DNA of 63,957 nt from Ignavibacteriaceae bacterium. Lineage in GTDB: Bacteria; Bacteroidota; Ignavibacteria; Ignavibacteriales; Ignavibacteriaceae. Below the pieces are notes generated by a model. That model had not been told where the DNA came from. It worked only from the letters and a program-made list of their open reading frames with translations, and ran no database searches. The DNA is taken from assembly GCA_013388525.1 (NCBI GenBank), contig JACAFA010000207.1, positions 1-63,957 on the forward strand, given 5' to 3'. Position numbers and translations under genes: made by a program. Shown here in pieces: positions 7,931 to 17,441 of this stretch (position 1 is its first letter; every line of letters begins with the position of its first letter).

Positions 7931-10513
7931 ATGGAAAAGCAAAATACTTTTCTACTGCTAATTATTTTTCTGATAGTTGGTTATTTTAGTTTTAACTCAC
8001 TAATTAAAGAAAGCAACACTTTACAAAAGACAGACAAAATTTCAGGTGCTTATGAAGCTTTGCAATTCTGGAATATGGTGCGAGCTTATCCGAATGAAGA
8101 TATACCAGCAGATGCTTTCTTCAATGCATACAAAGAAATTAAGGAGGTCAGATTTAATAAAACTTTTGAATTTGAAAGCAATAATTTTTGGCAGACATTT
8201 GGACCGCACAATACAGGAGGCAGAACACTCTCACTTGCTTTCAATCCGCAAAATCCAAATACAATTTATGCCGGGTCAGCGAGTGGTGGTTTATGGCGAA
8301 GCTACACCGCCGGAGTTGGTGTTGATGCCTGGCATTATGTTTCAACAGGATATCCGGTTCTTGGAGTAAGCTCTGTTACTTTCGCTCCGAACGACTCAAA
8401 TACGATTTACCTTGGCACATGTGAAGTATATAATTATGCAGGAGCCGGTCATGGTGCCGCTTATAGAAATTTACGCGGTACTTACGGTATTGGAATTTTA
8501 AAAACCACTGATGGCGGTCAATCCTGGTTTAAGAGCCTTGATTGGTCCTATAGTTCGCAGAAAGGTGTCTGGGCTGTTAAGATTAATCCTTTAAACCCAA
8601 ATACTGTTTTTGCTAATACTACTGAAGGAGTTTTTCGTTCTTATGATGGTGGCTTAAAGTGGGAACAGGTAAATAATATTATAATGGGAACAGACATTGA
8701 GATTAATCCTGTTGATACTAACATAATTTTATCCTCACATGGTAATTTTGCCAGCGAAGGTTTTGGCATCTATCGTTCCTCAGATGGCGGTAATACCTGG
8801 AATCATATTACAGAAGGTCTTCCAGCTACTTTTAATGGAAAGATTTTACTTGATGTTTATAAAACAAATCCTGATATCGTTTATGCAAGTATCGGACACG
8901 GATTTACTTCAACTACAGGTGCAAGCTGGTTATGCAAGTCAACAGATTCGGGATTAACCTGGACTATTCTCACTCAAACTGATTACTCAAAGCACCAGGG
9001 TTGGTTTTCACATGATGTTGCGATTGATCAATTCAATCCGGATAATTTAATTGTTATTGGTATTGCAGTTTGGAAATCAACAGATGGCGGTTCAACAATA
9101 ATTCAGAAGTCTACAGGAGATTTAAATCTTGGAAGACCACCAGTTGGTGGACCGGATGGGAGTCCGGATTATACTCACGCTGATGCACACACAATTATTC
9201 AACATCCTTTGCAGCAAAATATATTTTATATTGGAACAGATGGTGGTGTTTTCAGAACTACAGATTCAGGTGAAACATTTCAGGCTTGCAATGGGAGATA
9301 TCAAACAACTCAATTCTATAACGGAACTTCCAGTTCTCAGCTTGATTCACTAAAAGTTGTTGGAGGATTGCAGGATAATAGTACAGTCATTTACGATGGT
9401 GATCTTGCCTGGATAAGAGTAATTGGCGGTGATGGAAGCTGGAGTTCTATTGATCCGGCAAATGATACTAACATTTACGCCTCATGGCAAAGTTTGAATA
9501 TGCTAAGGTCAACAAACGGTGGAATAGACTTTACTACAATAACGCCTCCTGCGAGTACAAGAACATGTTTCATTGCACCGTTCAGATCATTCAAGGGCGA
9601 TCATAAAATCATCTATGCAGGCAGAGATAAAATTTTCAAATCAACAAATTCCGGAACTAACTGGACTGCAACAAATAATAATACAACTCTCGATGGTAAT
9701 CCGGCGATTGCAATAGAAGTAAGTTATCAAACGGGTGATAAAGTTTATGTCGCAACAGCTCCATATAATTCAGTAAGAGGAAATGTTTTCAGAACAATTG
9801 ACGGCGGAATAAGCTGGACAAACATCACAGGAATTCTTCCTGACCGGTTTCCATCGGATATTGCAGTTGATCCTTTAAATGATAATATCGTATATGTTAC
9901 CTTTTATGGCTTTGGAACAGGGCACATTTTCAAATCAACTGACAGTGGAGATAGCTGGATAGATATCAGTGATAACTTACCTGATATTCCTGCACCAGCA
10001 GTTATTGTTGATCACAATAATTCAAACCACATTTATGTTGGAACCGATGTTGGGGTTTTTGTTTCGGTTACCGGAGGCGGTTATTGGCAGGACTTTAATG
10101 ATGGCTTACCTGATGTTGTTCAGGCAATGGATTTAAATATTACCAAGGTTAACAATGTTATCAGAGTAATGACTCATGGTAATGGAGCTTATGAAAGAAA
10201 ACTTCTAAGTCAAATGGTTACTGATTTAAATAATGAATCTGGTAAGGTTTCAGAATTTAAGCTTCATCAGAATTATCCCAATCCATTCAATCCTATGACA
10301 ACTATAGAATTCCAAATTCCGAATTCCGGATACGTGAGTTTGAAAATTTATGATGTAGTAGGAAATCAGATTGCAACAATGGTTGATAAGGAATTACCGG
10401 CAGGAACTCACATGGTGAAATTTGATGGTAAAGAATTACCAAGTGGAACTTACTTTTGCCGGCTGGAATCAGGGAATTACTATGAAACAATAAAAATGAT
10501 CCTACTCAGGTAA
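7931..10513 (+). CDS. Secreted BNR/sortilin-like beta-propeller protein with T9SS sorting domain
   Basis: An 860-aa exported protein. The N-terminus has a hydrophobic signal or anchor (residues 6-25). Most of the chain is a run of BNR/VPS10-type repeats, recognisable by FRSxDGG/KSTDSGxxW units followed by NPxNPNTIYAG-like strands, predicting one or two beta-propellers. The last ~85 residues are a type IX secretion sorting domain: HQNYPNPFNPMTTIEFQIP, then GYVSLKIYDVVGNQI and a final GTYFCRLESG segment. The protein should therefore cross the outer membrane through T9SS and be surface-attached or released. Ligand or enzymatic activity cannot be read from the sequence. Confidence 0.85.
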   Translation: MEKQNTFLLLIIFLIVGYFSFNSLIKESNTLQKTDKISGAYEALQFWNMVRAYPNEDIPADAFFNAYKEIKEVRFNKTFEFESNNFWQTFGPHNTGGRTLSLAFNPQNPNTIYAGSASGGLWRSYTAGVGVDAWHYVSTGYPVLGVSSVTFAPNDSNTIYLGTCEVYNYAGAGHGAAYRNLRGTYGIGILKTTDGGQSWFKSLDWSYSSQKGVWAVKINPLNPNTVFANTTEGVFRSYDGGLKWEQVNNIIMGTDIEINPVDTNIILSSHGNFASEGFGIYRSSDGGNTWNHITEGLPATFNGKILLDVYKTNPDIVYASIGHGFTSTTGASWLCKSTDSGLTWTILTQTDYSKHQGWFSHDVAIDQFNPDNLIVIGIAVWKSTDGGSTIIQKSTGDLNLGRPPVGGPDGSPDYTHADAHTIIQHPLQQNIFYIGTDGGVFRTTDSGETFQACNGRYQTTQFYNGTSSSQLDSLKVVGGLQDNSTVIYDGDLAWIRVIGGDGSWSSIDPANDTNIYASWQSLNMLRSTNGGIDFTTITPPASTRTCFIAPFRSFKGDHKIIYAGRDKIFKSTNSGTNWTATNNNTTLDGNPAIAIEVSYQTGDKVYVATAPYNSVRGNVFRTIDGGISWTNITGILPDRFPSDIAVDPLNDNIVYVTFYGFGTGHIFKSTDSGDSWIDISDNLPDIPAPAVIVDHNNSNHIYVGTDVGVFVSVTGGGYWQDFNDGLPDVVQAMDLNITKVNNVIRVMTHGNGAYERKLLSQMVTDLNNESGKVSEFKLHQNYPNPFNPMTTIEFQIPNSGYVSLKIYDVVGNQIATMVDKELPAGTHMVKFDGKELPSGTYFCRLESGNYYETIKMILLR

Positions 10514-10632
10514 GAATATAAGTATCAGCAGTAATCAGTTGATTTATTTTTATTCATTATTTTAGGGGAACATTTCACTATAATTGAACTATTAGACCTA
10601 TCTTATCGTTTTATAATTAAAAATTTAGAAAA

Positions 10633-11778
10633 ATGATAGTATTCTTCACAATATTCTTTACTGTTTACACAGCGCTTAATTACTATGTTTTCATCCGGGG
10701 TTGGCAAGCATTAGCTTCTTACGCTTACCTGAGACCATATTACTTAGTTGTTTTTATAATTGTGGCTTATGGATATGTTTTCTCGAAACTGTTATATAAA
10801 ATACTTCCACCACTAGTTTATGATATCTGGCTGGGAATTGGTGCAATATGGTTTGCATTTCTCGTTTATTTCATTCTCACACTTTTACTCATTGATATAG
10901 TTAGATTATTCGATTCTTGGTTTCACTTTCTTCCTGCTTCTATTAAAACGGATTATGAACTGACAAAAAAAATCACAGCAGTAATTGTAATTGCTGTTGT
11001 TGGTTTGATTGTATTTCTTGGCAATCTTAATAAGAGAGATATAACAGTCAGAACTTTAGAGTTTCAATTTCCCGGAGGTGATGGAAAACTCACTGATATA
11101 AATATTGTTGCTGCTTCTGATTTACATTTGTCACCTATTGATGGAGAAAAGTTATTATCAAAAATAATTGATAAGATGATTTCGCTTAATCCTGATCTCG
11201 TTCTTTTAGCTGGTGACATTGTGGATGATAAGGCAGAAATACTTGAACAAAGGAAGATTGGAGAATCATTCAGGAAATTAAATCCGAAATATGGCGTTTA
11301 TACAATCAACGGAAATCACGAGTTCATTAATGGAATAGATGCTTCTGTTGAATATGCTGAGCATCTCGGGATGAAAGTACTTCGCGATGATTATGAACTA
11401 ATTGATAGCAGCTTTTATATTATCGGCAGGGAAGACTCAACTATGTATCAGTTTACAGGAAAGCACAGGAAATCACTCAGGCAAATAATTGAAACTCTTG
11501 AAACAAACCATCCGATGATTTTGCTTGATCACACGCCATATAAACTTGAAGAGGCGCAGAAGGAGAATATTGCTTTACAGCTTTCCGGTCATACACATCA
11601 CGGGCAAATCTGGCCTGCTAATATCATTACAAGCATGATTTACGAAATTAGTTGGGGATACAAGAAAAAAGGGAATACCCACTTCTACGTAACTTCAGGT
11701 GCCGGAACCTGGGGTCCACCTGTTCGTACAGGAAGTAAATCAGAAATCGTGAATATTATAATAAAGTTTAAGGATTGA
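10633..11778 (+). CDS. Membrane-bound metallophosphoesterase (YkuE-like)
   Basis: A 381-aa protein with four N-terminal membrane segments (about residues 5-130) followed by a calcineurin-like phosphoesterase domain. Metal and phosphate motifs appear in order: AASDLHLS, LLAGDIVDD, INGNHEF, LLDHTP and LSGHTHHGQIW. The layout resembles YkuE-type phosphoesterases, which act at the membrane surface; the substrate is unknown. It begins 119 bp after the T9SS protein and could share its transcript. The call of the domain is firm, the substrate is open. Confidence 0.87.
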   Translation: MIVFFTIFFTVYTALNYYVFIRGWQALASYAYLRPYYLVVFIIVAYGYVFSKLLYKILPPLVYDIWLGIGAIWFAFLVYFILTLLLIDIVRLFDSWFHFLPASIKTDYELTKKITAVIVIAVVGLIVFLGNLNKRDITVRTLEFQFPGGDGKLTDINIVAASDLHLSPIDGEKLLSKIIDKMISLNPDLVLLAGDIVDDKAEILEQRKIGESFRKLNPKYGVYTINGNHEFINGIDASVEYAEHLGMKVLRDDYELIDSSFYIIGREDSTMYQFTGKHRKSLRQIIETLETNHPMILLDHTPYKLEEAQKENIALQLSGHTHHGQIWPANIITSMIYEISWGYKKKGNTHFYVTSGAGTWGPPVRTGSKSEIVNIIIKFKD

Positions 11779-11838
11779 TTTAGCGTCTATGCGACTTAGC
11801 GTGAACTATTATCACGCAAAGCCGCAAAGAACACAAAG
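11779..11838. repeat. CGCAAAG-type palindromic repeat remnant
   Basis: The left part reads TTAGCGTCTATGCGACTTAGCGTGA and the right part TCACGCAAAGCCGCAAAGAACACAAAG, which are degenerate inverted versions of a CACGCAAAGxCGCAAAG unit repeated every 9-10 bases. The central TTAGCGTGA...TCACGCAAA pairs as a hairpin. This type of short palindromic intergenic element is widespread in unrelated bacteria. It fills the gap between two convergent genes. Confidence 0.55.
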
Positions 11839-11840
11839 AT

Positions 11841-12740
11841 TTAGAATGTTAAAGTCACACCAAACTTTATATTATCCATTGCAATCGGTGGTGCACTTGG
11901 GAAAGGCCAGTTCATTTGATCCTGTCTTAACTCATATAATCCATAACCTAATGCACTCTTCAAAACAAAAAATACAATCGGTCCTGCAGAAGGTGATGAT
12001 TTAAAAATTTCTTTTATGAATACATCAAGAACACCATGAGCAGCAAGTTCAATAATTCCACTTCCTGCCCATTTCCAGAACAGGTGTCTTTCAAAAACAA
12101 TTGACCTCTCATAACCGCCTTCTAAAACTATTAAGTTTGTTGCCTGAACTCTCACACCGGTTTCATAGCTGGAGCCAAAACGGAAAGTTTCATCATACAA
12201 CTGTTTTATTCGCTCATCATTCGCACTTAGTGAATCATCAGCAAAATCAAGATTTGTCCAGGTAAGTGAAGATGTATAGTAAGGTGTTACAGAAGCTTCA
12301 GTTCCTATTTTATAACCATAACCGCCTGACCAGCCGACTCCAAATTGCCAGTTATCGGTTTCAATGTCAGAAGTTGTTTCTGAACCACCCGCAAGTTCGG
12401 TTGAGTTACGATTTAGAAATCCGTAGTTAAAAGTACTCTTTTCAATGTTCTCAGAATATTTTGTTATCTTTTTGTATGTATAACCCAGTTTCAGCTCTAT
12501 AAGGTTGTTGTCGGAAAACGGAGCTTCAACATCAGTGCGGGAAATATCAGAAAAACCGTAATTAAGTGATAGTGTCGGCTTTTTATTTGACCAGGCTGTC
12601 CATTCTTCTTCCCATTCTAATTTCCATTCTTCGTCCCACTTCCATTCATCATCTGTTGTTTTAGTTGAATCCTGTGCTGATACCTGAAGTGCTGTGAATA
12701 AGATTATTAAATATAAAATTGTATTACTAAATAGTTTCAT
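11841..12740 (-). CDS. Exported hypothetical protein, probable outer-membrane barrel
   Basis: A 299-aa protein with a clear signal peptide ending in VSAQ (near residue 22), followed by an unusual Trp/Glu/Asp-rich stretch (DDEWKWDEEWKLEWEEEW) and then alternating polar/hydrophobic strands typical of an outer-membrane beta-barrel, ending in a terminal Phe (FGVTLTF), the usual last residue for BamA-dependent barrels. No family recognised. It is convergent with the phosphoesterase and lies downstream of the CHASE2-sigma54 activator on the same strand (123 bp apart). Confidence 0.7.
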   Translation of the reverse strand: MKLFSNTILYLIILFTALQVSAQDSTKTTDDEWKWDEEWKLEWEEEWTAWSNKKPTLSLNYGFSDISRTDVEAPFSDNNLIELKLGYTYKKITKYSENIEKSTFNYGFLNRNSTELAGGSETTSDIETDNWQFGVGWSGGYGYKIGTEASVTPYYTSSLTWTNLDFADDSLSANDERIKQLYDETFRFGSSYETGVRVQATNLIVLEGGYERSIVFERHLFWKWAGSGIIELAAHGVLDVFIKEIFKSSPSAGPIVFFVLKSALGYGLYELRQDQMNWPFPSAPPIAMDNIKFGVTLTF

Positions 12741-12863
12741 AATTTCTCCGGAAAAAATTGTTAATTGTTACTGAAAAATAAACAATCTAAGTACTTAATA
12801 AGAAATAATTTATATGAACGGTATTATCTTTTGACAAAATTCCGCATTAAAGGTTACACAGAA

Positions 12864-15308
12864 TTAGTAATGAATTTTCCATTTAATCACTTCGTCGAGG
12901 TATGAATGAAATTTTGCGGGAAGATTTTTGTACTTGGATGAAAACCTTTTTTTAAGAGTTTCAAAATCTCTCTCTTCTGTTTTCTTTAAATCATTTTCAA
13001 TGTTGCTGATAAATGTCAGAATTTTTGAACGCACTCTTTCATTTGTATCATCATCATCTGTTCCCGAAACAAGTAATATTGTTTTTTCTATATCAAAATT
13101 ACACTCAACCAAAGTTTTTAACGCAAGACCCCGAAGATTTTCCGAAATCATTGTTCTGTTAATATTCCCAAGCTCTTTAGCTGTTTCAACAATTGATGAG
13201 TGAGAAAATTTTTTACTGCGAAGGGATTCAAGCACAATATCTTCAAAACTATAACTTACCTCCTTAATAATTTCTGTGGGCAGATCGGTAAGCCTGATCA
13301 TATTTCGTTTTTCTGAATTAGCAAATATTACTGCTCGTTTAATTACTGATTCAAGTTCTCTTACGTTTCCCTTCCATCTGTAATCATTTAATGCCTGTAA
13401 AGCAGCTTTGGATATCTGTATATCAGAAGATTCTGCATTCAGGAAATATTTTGCAATAACATTTATGTCTTCTTTTCTTTCGCGTAATGGCGGAAGTTCA
13501 ATATTAATTACATTTAATCTGTAAAAAAGATCTTCGCGGAATTTTTTCTCTTTCACAAGTTCCGCAAGATTTTTATTTGTTGCTGCAATTACCCGGACAT
13601 CTACTCTGTATGATTTTGTAGAACCAACTTTTTCTATTTCACCTGATTGTAAAACACGTAGCATTTTTGCCTGGAAGTTTTCAGATGTTTCTCCTATTTC
13701 ATCAAGAAAAATTGTTCCTTGATCAGCAAGTTCAAACCTGCCTTGTCTGTCAGCAATTGCACCCGTGAATGCACCGCGTTCATGTCCGAATAATTCGCTT
13801 TCAAGAAGACTATCCTGAAGTGCAGCACAATTAACAGAAATAAATTTGTTCTCTTTTCTTTTGCTTAATAAATGAATTGCCTTTGCAGCAAGTTCTTTTC
13901 CTGTTCCGCTTTCGCCTGTGATTAGTATTGTGGCATCTGTTGGCGCTGCTTTTTTAATTAATTCAACCGCTTTAGCCATTTCACCCGAAGAGTAAACAAT
14001 ACCAAAAAAGTTTTCAACTCTGCTGCTGATTTTAATCTCAGCTTCGAAACGGTCATCTTCACTGCCCCTGAGTTTTTTAATATCACTTTGTAATGAATTT
14101 ATCTTTTCAACAAGCTGAGTAGATTCTTGTCCTGAGTCTTTTATTTCTTTCTGGAGATTTTTGAGTTCAAGTTCTTTAGCTTGTAGTAAATTTCGTAATG
14201 CTGTGGCTTCATCAATTGCGCCTTTAAGTTGTTCTCTTCCCTGAATGAAATAAAGCGAAATGTCAGCGATGATTAAAGCCATGAACGGAATAAAGAAAAA
14301 CGAGAGAGCGATTTTCCAGAAGAGTATATCTGTCATAATAAATGAAAGTAATATAACAGCTATTCCAAAAATGAAATATCTGGCAATAATATTCCTCTGA
14401 TAAATGCTTATATGAATAATGAATCCCAGAATAATCAGGACAAAAATTATGGCAGATAAATCGTAATATTTTCCATTTATGTAACGTGAGTTTAAAATAT
14501 TATCGAGTGCAAAAGCATGAAAAGCCACACCCGGCATCTGCTCATCAAACGGAGTTTGAATTGAAGAAGCAATCTGCGGGTCGCTTATGCCTATGATTAC
14601 AAATTTATTTTCAAATTGCTTAAGCTCTTTGCTTTGACTATAAACTAGCTCTGCAAATTCAAGCGCTGAGTAATTCTTAAACTTGTTCCAGGATGAAATA
14701 AAATTGACAATGATGGATTTCTTTTCAAGCTCGCTTCCTGAAAGTTGTAACGAAAACGCTTTTTCATCTAACTTGCTTTGTTTCAGACTAAACGGAACTT
14801 CATAATGGTCATCTTTGATAAAGTTGATATGACCTGTAGGTATGTCTTCATTCAATAACTTTGGACTCGGATAGCTCAGCGAATCAGTAAAGTATTGACC
14901 ATTCCACTCTGTAATCTTTCCTGCAACACAACTCAAGACTACTTTACCGGATTTCTCAATTTCTTTGATCAGCAAATTATCATACACCGATTGGGTAACA
15001 AAGCGTGAGCTTAAAAATATTTCAAGACCGATTTTTTTTACTCCAGTCTTTGTCAGCTGGTTTATCAAAAGGGCGTAGTAATTTCTTTTTATTGGCCAGG
15101 GACCGATTCGGGCAATATCTTCTTCAGAAAAGTGTATGATAATAATATTTGTATCGGGATTAGTTTCACCTTTTGTTTTTATGAATATGTTCCCGATTTC
15201 TCTATCTGTACTTTTTCTCAGACCTTGAAAAATTAAAAGTATTAAGCAGACGAGAAGAATTATCGCAGCCTTTATTATCAGAATATTTTTGCTTTGTATC
15301 TGTGCCAA
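12864..15308 (-). CDS. CHASE2 sensor fused to a sigma-54 activator AAA+ domain
   Basis: An 814-aa membrane protein. One N-terminal membrane helix, an extracytoplasmic CHASE2 domain (about residues 35-275), three closely spaced membrane helices (about 280-355), a short coiled coil (about 360-410), then an NtrC-type AAA+ domain. That domain shows Walker A GESGTGKEL, the sigma-54 contact loop GAFTGA and Walker B TIFLDEIGE. It should open sigma-54 promoters in response to an external cue. The last ~140 residues are helical and end without an obvious Fis-type HTH, although HSSIVETAKELGNINRTMISENL could be one. It has no receiver domain. Confidence 0.88.
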   Translation of the reverse strand: MAQIQSKNILIIKAAIILLVCLILLIFQGLRKSTDREIGNIFIKTKGETNPDTNIIIIHFSEEDIARIGPWPIKRNYYALLINQLTKTGVKKIGLEIFLSSRFVTQSVYDNLLIKEIEKSGKVVLSCVAGKITEWNGQYFTDSLSYPSPKLLNEDIPTGHINFIKDDHYEVPFSLKQSKLDEKAFSLQLSGSELEKKSIIVNFISSWNKFKNYSALEFAELVYSQSKELKQFENKFVIIGISDPQIASSIQTPFDEQMPGVAFHAFALDNILNSRYINGKYYDLSAIIFVLIILGFIIHISIYQRNIIARYFIFGIAVILLSFIMTDILFWKIALSFFFIPFMALIIADISLYFIQGREQLKGAIDEATALRNLLQAKELELKNLQKEIKDSGQESTQLVEKINSLQSDIKKLRGSEDDRFEAEIKISSRVENFFGIVYSSGEMAKAVELIKKAAPTDATILITGESGTGKELAAKAIHLLSKRKENKFISVNCAALQDSLLESELFGHERGAFTGAIADRQGRFELADQGTIFLDEIGETSENFQAKMLRVLQSGEIEKVGSTKSYRVDVRVIAATNKNLAELVKEKKFREDLFYRLNVINIELPPLRERKEDINVIAKYFLNAESSDIQISKAALQALNDYRWKGNVRELESVIKRAVIFANSEKRNMIRLTDLPTEIIKEVSYSFEDIVLESLRSKKFSHSSIVETAKELGNINRTMISENLRGLALKTLVECNFDIEKTILLVSGTDDDDTNERVRSKILTFISNIENDLKKTEERDFETLKKRFSSKYKNLPAKFHSYLDEVIKWKIHY

Positions 15309-15476
15309 AATCTTATTTTATAATTACCTGGCACGAAATATAAAAAACCGGAACAATTGTTTTTTCTCAAATAATGATTGAAATGGAATTTATTTAAAAT
15401 TTAACATTCATTGAGAAATATAAAATTCTGTATCTTTACTCTGAAAATTTCTTTAATAATAACCCCCGGGGACACA

Positions 15477-16301
15477 ATGAAAATATTTAAAACTATAATT
15501 CTCTGTGCATCGTTGTTAATTTTATTAGCAGGCTGCCTTCAGGTTGACACAACAATAAATGTTCAGAAAGACGGCAGTGGAACTATAAACCAGAAAGTTG
15601 CAATGAGTAAGGCTTTTGTAAATATGATGAAGGAATTTGCACAGGCTTTTCAGGATTCAACTTCAACTTCAACTGAAGAATTCTCTCTCTTTAAAGAAGA
15701 CGAAATTAAAGCTGATGCAAAAGATTATGGTGAAGATGTAAAATATGTTTCCCATGAATTTATCAGTGACGATCAATGGGAAGGATTTCACGCAGTTTAT
15801 TCTTTTAATGATATAACAAAAATTAAAATCCAGCCCGATCCCGGTTCTAAAGTTGAAATGGATGAGGAAGAAGGAGAAACGACTGCTGATGAAGAATATT
15901 ATTTCTTTAAGTTCAAAAAGGGAGATGTTTCAGAATTAATAATTGACCGACCGCCAATAGAACTAAATTCTGAATCTGAAGAAAATAAAGATACTTTGGA
16001 GGCTTCAGAACAAAATGACGAAGAGATGGGAGAAGAATTTTTAAAGATGATGGAAGGAATGAAAATAAATATTGCAATTCAGGTTGATGGTAAAATAACC
16101 AGTACGAATGCCAGCTATGTGGATGGTTCAAAAATAACTTTGATGCAGATGGATTTGGGTGAAATGATGAAAGACAAAGAAAGCTTTAAGGAATTTAAGA
16201 ACAAAGAACCTAAGAATATAGAAGAGATGAAAGAATTTCTTGAGAAATTCCCGGGGATAAAAATTGAAGTTGAAAAACCAATATCTGTTAAATTCAAATA
16301 A
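15477..16301 (+). CDS. Hypothetical lipoprotein
   Basis: A 274-aa lipoprotein with lipobox LLAGC near residue 21, directly after MKIFKTIILCASLLI. The mature part is very acidic and opens with VDTTINVQKDGSGTINQKV, a pattern seen in uncharacterised periplasmic lipoproteins with two strands flanking a GSG turn. The frame extends to 15411, but only the ATG at 15477 begins the signal peptide. The next gene (DUF4920) follows after 28 bp and is likely in the same transcript. Function unknown. Confidence 0.75.
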   Translation: MKIFKTIILCASLLILLAGCLQVDTTINVQKDGSGTINQKVAMSKAFVNMMKEFAQAFQDSTSTSTEEFSLFKEDEIKADAKDYGEDVKYVSHEFISDDQWEGFHAVYSFNDITKIKIQPDPGSKVEMDEEEGETTADEEYYFFKFKKGDVSELIIDRPPIELNSESEENKDTLEASEQNDEEMGEEFLKMMEGMKINIAIQVDGKITSTNASYVDGSKITLMQMDLGEMMKDKESFKEFKNKEPKNIEEMKEFLEKFPGIKIEVEKPISVKFK

Positions 16302-16329
16302 TTAATTATAATAAAATTGAGGAGTAAAT

Positions 16330-16794
16330 ATGCAGTTAAAAATAATTTCACTGATCTTACTTTGCAGTATCGGATTAGTGTTTGCTCAAACAGATGATAC
16401 TAAGCTTGGTGCTGAAATAACTCTGACTGAAAAAACAAACATATCAGACATACTAGCAGATCCTGAAGCATATCTTGATAAAACAGTTTTAGTTGAAGGC
16501 GAAATTCTTGATGTGTGTTCAATGATGGGCTGCTGGATGGAGTTGAAATCAGAAGACAGTGAAGGAATGATAAAAGTAAAAGTTAAAGATGGCGAAATAG
16601 TTTTTCCGATGGAAGCTAAAGGTAAAACAGCTCTTGTTGAAGGCAAAGTATATAAGATTGAACTGACTCAGGAAAAAGCTATTCAACATTTTGAACACGT
16701 TGCAGAAGAAAAAGGAGAAGATTTTGATCCTTCAACAATTACAGGTCCAATGACTATTTACCAGATAAAAGGATTGGGTGCTGAAATTCATTAA
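16330..16794 (+). CDS. DUF4920 family exported OB-fold-like protein
   Basis: A 154-aa protein with a signal peptide (cleavage near FAQTDD) and the DUF4920 core: DKTVLVEGEILDVCSMMGCWMEL, then MIKVKVKDGEIVFP and KTALVEGKVY. The Cys-x4-Cys-Trp motif could bind metal or form a disulfide. A GGAG ribosome site lies just before the ATG. The family is periplasmic and uncharacterised. It follows the hypothetical lipoprotein closely, suggesting cotranscription. Confidence 0.8.
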   Translation: MQLKIISLILLCSIGLVFAQTDDTKLGAEITLTEKTNISDILADPEAYLDKTVLVEGEILDVCSMMGCWMELKSEDSEGMIKVKVKDGEIVFPMEAKGKTALVEGKVYKIELTQEKAIQHFEHVAEEKGEDFDPSTITGPMTIYQIKGLGAEIH

Positions 16795-16817
16795 TAGAAG
16801 AATATTTATTTAACCGG

Positions 16818-16852
16818 AGCTGCAAAAACTTGCAGCTTCGCTTGCTCTTTTT
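16818..16852 (+). terminator. Possible terminator after the DUF4920 gene
   Basis: A perfect 8-bp stem (AGCTGCAA, 16818-16825; TTGCAGCT, 16830-16837) closes a 4-nt loop. The T-run (16848-16852) is ten bases away rather than adjacent, so termination is likely weak or factor-dependent. Confidence 0.5.
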
Positions 16853-16922
16853 AATGTCTTTCGGAAATCCGGTCAAAATACTTTCCAGTTCAACTTACCA
16901 TTTCAATACTTAAATTTGACTA

Positions 16923-17441
16923 ATGAATGAAAACAAAATAGAAAAACAGACATTTACTTATCCATTTCTTTTCCGGATTATTTTCAGATACGGAAATATT
17001 ATACTTACACCTTTATTGCTGCTTTATACGGTTCCGCTTGTTACTTTTCTTGATGAGAAAATAATTCTTGCTTTTCCTTTGCTGGTTAATCTATTTCTTA
17101 TTTATTTCCTGAACAGACATTACTTTAATCTGTATAAAATTCTTCCATACGTGATTGAAGCTGATGATGAAAAAATTATCTGTTCGGGATTTTTTCTTTC
17201 AAAAAAAGAAATAATTATTCGGTATAACGATGTTGAATCACTTACCGGTGGAATTTTTGAGAATAAGATATCTGGTCTGATGAAAGTATGTGATGGCAGA
17301 AATAATGTTTGTATAGGTTTCTATCAGAGATTAAATAATTCAAGTAAGCTCGCTACTATTCTTTTAAGTAAAGTTAACCGAAATATTTATGATAAAGTGC
17401 TTGAGAGGATAATCTCAGGTAAGAAGAAAGCTAAAAAATGA
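16923..17441 (+). CDS. Small membrane protein, possible bacterial PH-like domain
   Basis: A 172-aa protein with two membrane helices (about residues 20-65) followed by a cytoplasmic beta-rich part that includes CSGFFLSKKEIIIRYNDVESLTGGIF. This arrangement, two helices then a seven-strand domain with I.RYNDIxxI, is like DUF304/bPH proteins, but the match is weak. It overlaps mnmA by 4 bp (ATGA), so the two genes are translationally coupled. Function unknown. Confidence 0.65.
   Translation: MNENKIEKQTFTYPFLFRIIFRYGNIILTPLLLLYTVPLVTFLDEKIILAFPLLVNLFLIYFLNRHYFNLYKILPYVIEADDEKIICSGFFLSKKEIIIRYNDVESLTGGIFENKISGLMKVCDGRNNVCIGFYQRLNNSSKLATILLSKVNRNIYDKVLERIISGKKKAKK

Noticed and set aside
11789..12004. 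71-residue forward frame with HAKPQRTQRF
   Set aside because: Comes from the CGCAAAG palindromic repeat and the antisense of the barrel gene.
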